A stretch of DNA of 8,035 nucleotides from Rickettsiales bacterium (GTDB lineage: Bacteria > Pseudomonadota > Alphaproteobacteria > Rickettsiales > UBA3002): contig JAIXZB010000113.1 in the NCBI GenBank assembly GCA_027489915.1, forward strand, positions 1 through 8,035, written 5' to 3'. Positions 6,908-8,035 of the stretch are shown here, piece by piece. The notes beneath the pieces are model-generated. The model had not been told where the DNA came from, did not search any database, and was given only the letters and a program-made list of their open reading frames with translations. A program made the translations under genes and the position numbers. Numbering within the stretch: position 1 is the stretch's first letter; every line of letters starts with the position of its first letter.

Positions 6908-8035
6908 TTATGCCGCCTTCGCTGGAAGTTGTTTTAGTACTTGCTCTGTACATTGTGCCATCGTGCGTGATGCACGTGAAATAGGATCGGTCATATAAAA
7001 ATTACGAATTCCCACCTCAAATGCATCCTTGGAAATAGTACCAATTTTAGCAGAAGCCTTAAGCTCTCCTGCAGTCACACAATCAAGTGACGCCATAAGA
7101 GGAAACTCTTTAGTAATGCGCAGAATCAAAGCCTCGCGTGAATCGTAAGGCAAAGCCTTGCCTAACACCTCAGATAGAGCACGGAGGATTTTCCAATCCT
7201 CTCTCGCCTCACCAGGCGCAAACACTGCGCGGAATGCTTCTTGAACCCGACCTTCTGTATTCACGTATAGTGCATCTTTTTCTGTATAGGCAGTGCTTGG
7301 CAAAATAACATCCGCACGATGCGCGCCTATATCGCCGTGATGGCCTTGATACACTACAAAAGCATTGCCCATGTAGGACATATCAATCTCATCCACCCCG
7401 AGCAAAAACACGAATTTAATCGCATCTTTAGCTATGGCATCAATAATATTAGCCATGTCTTTGCCAGATTTTTGCGGGATAAAGCTAACATCCAGCGCCC
7501 CTACACGGGATGCGGCATACTGCAACACATTAAAGCCATTCCATCCTTCCCGTATCACATTGCAGTTTTTTGCTATCTGCACTGCAGTGGCATGAATCGC
7601 CGCACCATCGGCGCGAGCTAATCCAAAAGCACCTAGGATAATGACAGGATTTTTAGCAGATTTAAGAGCTTCGGACACAGCATGTTTTCCAGCTGCAATA
7701 TCAGCTAGCACTGCTGGGGAATTGCCAAGCTGTTCAACAGGATACGTTGCATCAAAAGAAACACCGATATTATACGCCTTCAAACTGCCACGAATAAACG
7801 CTTTACGCAGGCGACTATTCACAAGTGGCGCCTCTAAGCGCGGATTAGTACCAACAAACAGCACCACATCTGCCTGCTCTAACGCTGCGATGGGTGTATT
7901 CATGATGTAGTTACCACGCGATGACACATCGTAATTCGCACCATCAGGGCGGCATTCAAGATTGGCAACCTCAAGCGATTGCATCACATCCTTAAGCGCA
8001 ACAATACTTTCCACACACGCCAGATTACCAACCAC
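6908..8035 (-). CDS. nuoG: NADH-quinone oxidoreductase subunit G, 3' part (N-terminal part outside window)
   Basis: This is the large iron-sulfur subunit of the peripheral arm, related to molybdopterin oxidoreductases but without the cofactor in complex I. The window holds the last 375 residues of a protein usually near 670-700 in alphaproteobacteria. The first visible codon is GTG at the window edge and is internal, not a start. Recognisable segments are SSRGNYIMNTPIAALEQADV and FVGTNPRLEAPLVNSRLR (about 38-77), LGVDEIDM (212-219), HGDIGAHRADVILPSTAYTE (233-252), and YVNTEGRVQ with GEAREDW (257-281), all from the oxidoreductase-like domain. The C-terminal NuoG domain follows, ending NFYMTDPISRASRTMAQCT. 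The N-terminal iron-sulfur cysteines lie outside the window and cannot be judged. The TAA stop is one base before nuoH, so co-translation is likely. Confidence 0.96.
   Translation of the reverse strand: MVGNLACVESIVALKDVMQSLEVANLECRPDGANYDVSSRGNYIMNTPIAALEQADVVLFVGTNPRLEAPLVNSRLRKAFIRGSLKAYNIGVSFDATYPVEQLGNSPAVLADIAAGKHAVSEALKSAKNPVIILGAFGLARADGAAIHATAVQIAKNCNVIREGWNGFNVLQYAASRVGALDVSFIPQKSGKDMANIIDAIAKDAIKFVFLLGVDEIDMSYMGNAFVVYQGHHGDIGAHRADVILPSTAYTEKDALYVNTEGRVQEAFRAVFAPGEAREDWKILRALSEVLGKALPYDSREALILRITKEFPLMASLDCVTAGELKASAKIGTISKDAFEVGIRNFYMTDPISRASRTMAQCTEQVLKQLPAKAA

Noticed and set aside
7319..7910. Two plus-strand open frames opposite nuoG (7319-7621 and 7641-7910)
   Set aside because: Both are shadows of the nuoG coding frame, with no recognisable content.
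8033..8035. GTG at the window edge as a nuoG start
   Set aside because: The protein visible from here matches the middle of NuoG, about 300 residues from the expected start, so the codon is internal.
1..8035. An undescribed defence, mobile or biosynthetic system
   Set aside because: Every part of the window except the 60-base spacer is covered by a recognisable complex I subunit in canonical order; no foreign gene or insertion is present.

Overview
The window is an uninterrupted stretch of a nuo operon, which encodes the proton-pumping NADH:quinone oxidoreductase (respiratory complex I). It is read entirely on the minus strand. From right to left the genes are nuoG (3' part only), nuoH, nuoI, nuoJ, nuoK, nuoL, nuoM and nuoN (5' part only). 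No RNA gene, mobile element, CRISPR array or unrelated gene was seen. I see no transcription promoter or terminator either, as expected for the interior of a long operon.

The organism is most likely an alphaproteobacterium. NuoI is close to the alphaproteobacterial and mitochondrial form, with the RFRGEHALRRY and [24 protein letters not shown] segments. NuoK has the LNRKN and MSIELILLSVNINFVAFS segments, NuoJ has a basic C-terminal tail ending GEGV, and NuoG ends in the NFYMTDPISRAS domain. These are judgements from remembered family sequences, not from a search. By eye the base composition is moderate and slightly AT-rich. The compact canonical order G-H-I-J-K-L-M-N argues against a lineage with a scattered nuo cluster. 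I cannot name a genus.

Layout: nuoG 6908-8035 (start outside the window), nuoH 5857-6906, nuoI 5361-5852, a 60-base spacer, nuoJ 4680-5300, nuoK 4354-4680, nuoL 2399-4351, nuoM 682-2397, and nuoN 1-682 (end outside the window). Except at the I/J spacer, every junction is 4 bases or less, or overlaps by one base as TAATG (J/K and M/N), so translational coupling is likely. NuoG and NuoI belong to the peripheral iron-sulfur arm. NuoH forms the floor of the quinone chamber. NuoJ and NuoK link the chamber to the pumps, and NuoL, NuoM and NuoN are the antiporter-like proton channels. The key acidic and lysine residues of the proton path are present in every membrane subunit, so the complex looks functional.

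Two features depart from the ordinary. NuoM carries an 81-residue, highly charged, low-complexity C-terminal tail beyond its membrane core. The nuoI-nuoJ spacer holds a 12-position hairpin that abuts the nuoJ ribosome binding site and overlaps a 10-codon reading frame with its own Shine-Dalgarno-like sequence. I found no sign of an undescribed multi-gene system here.
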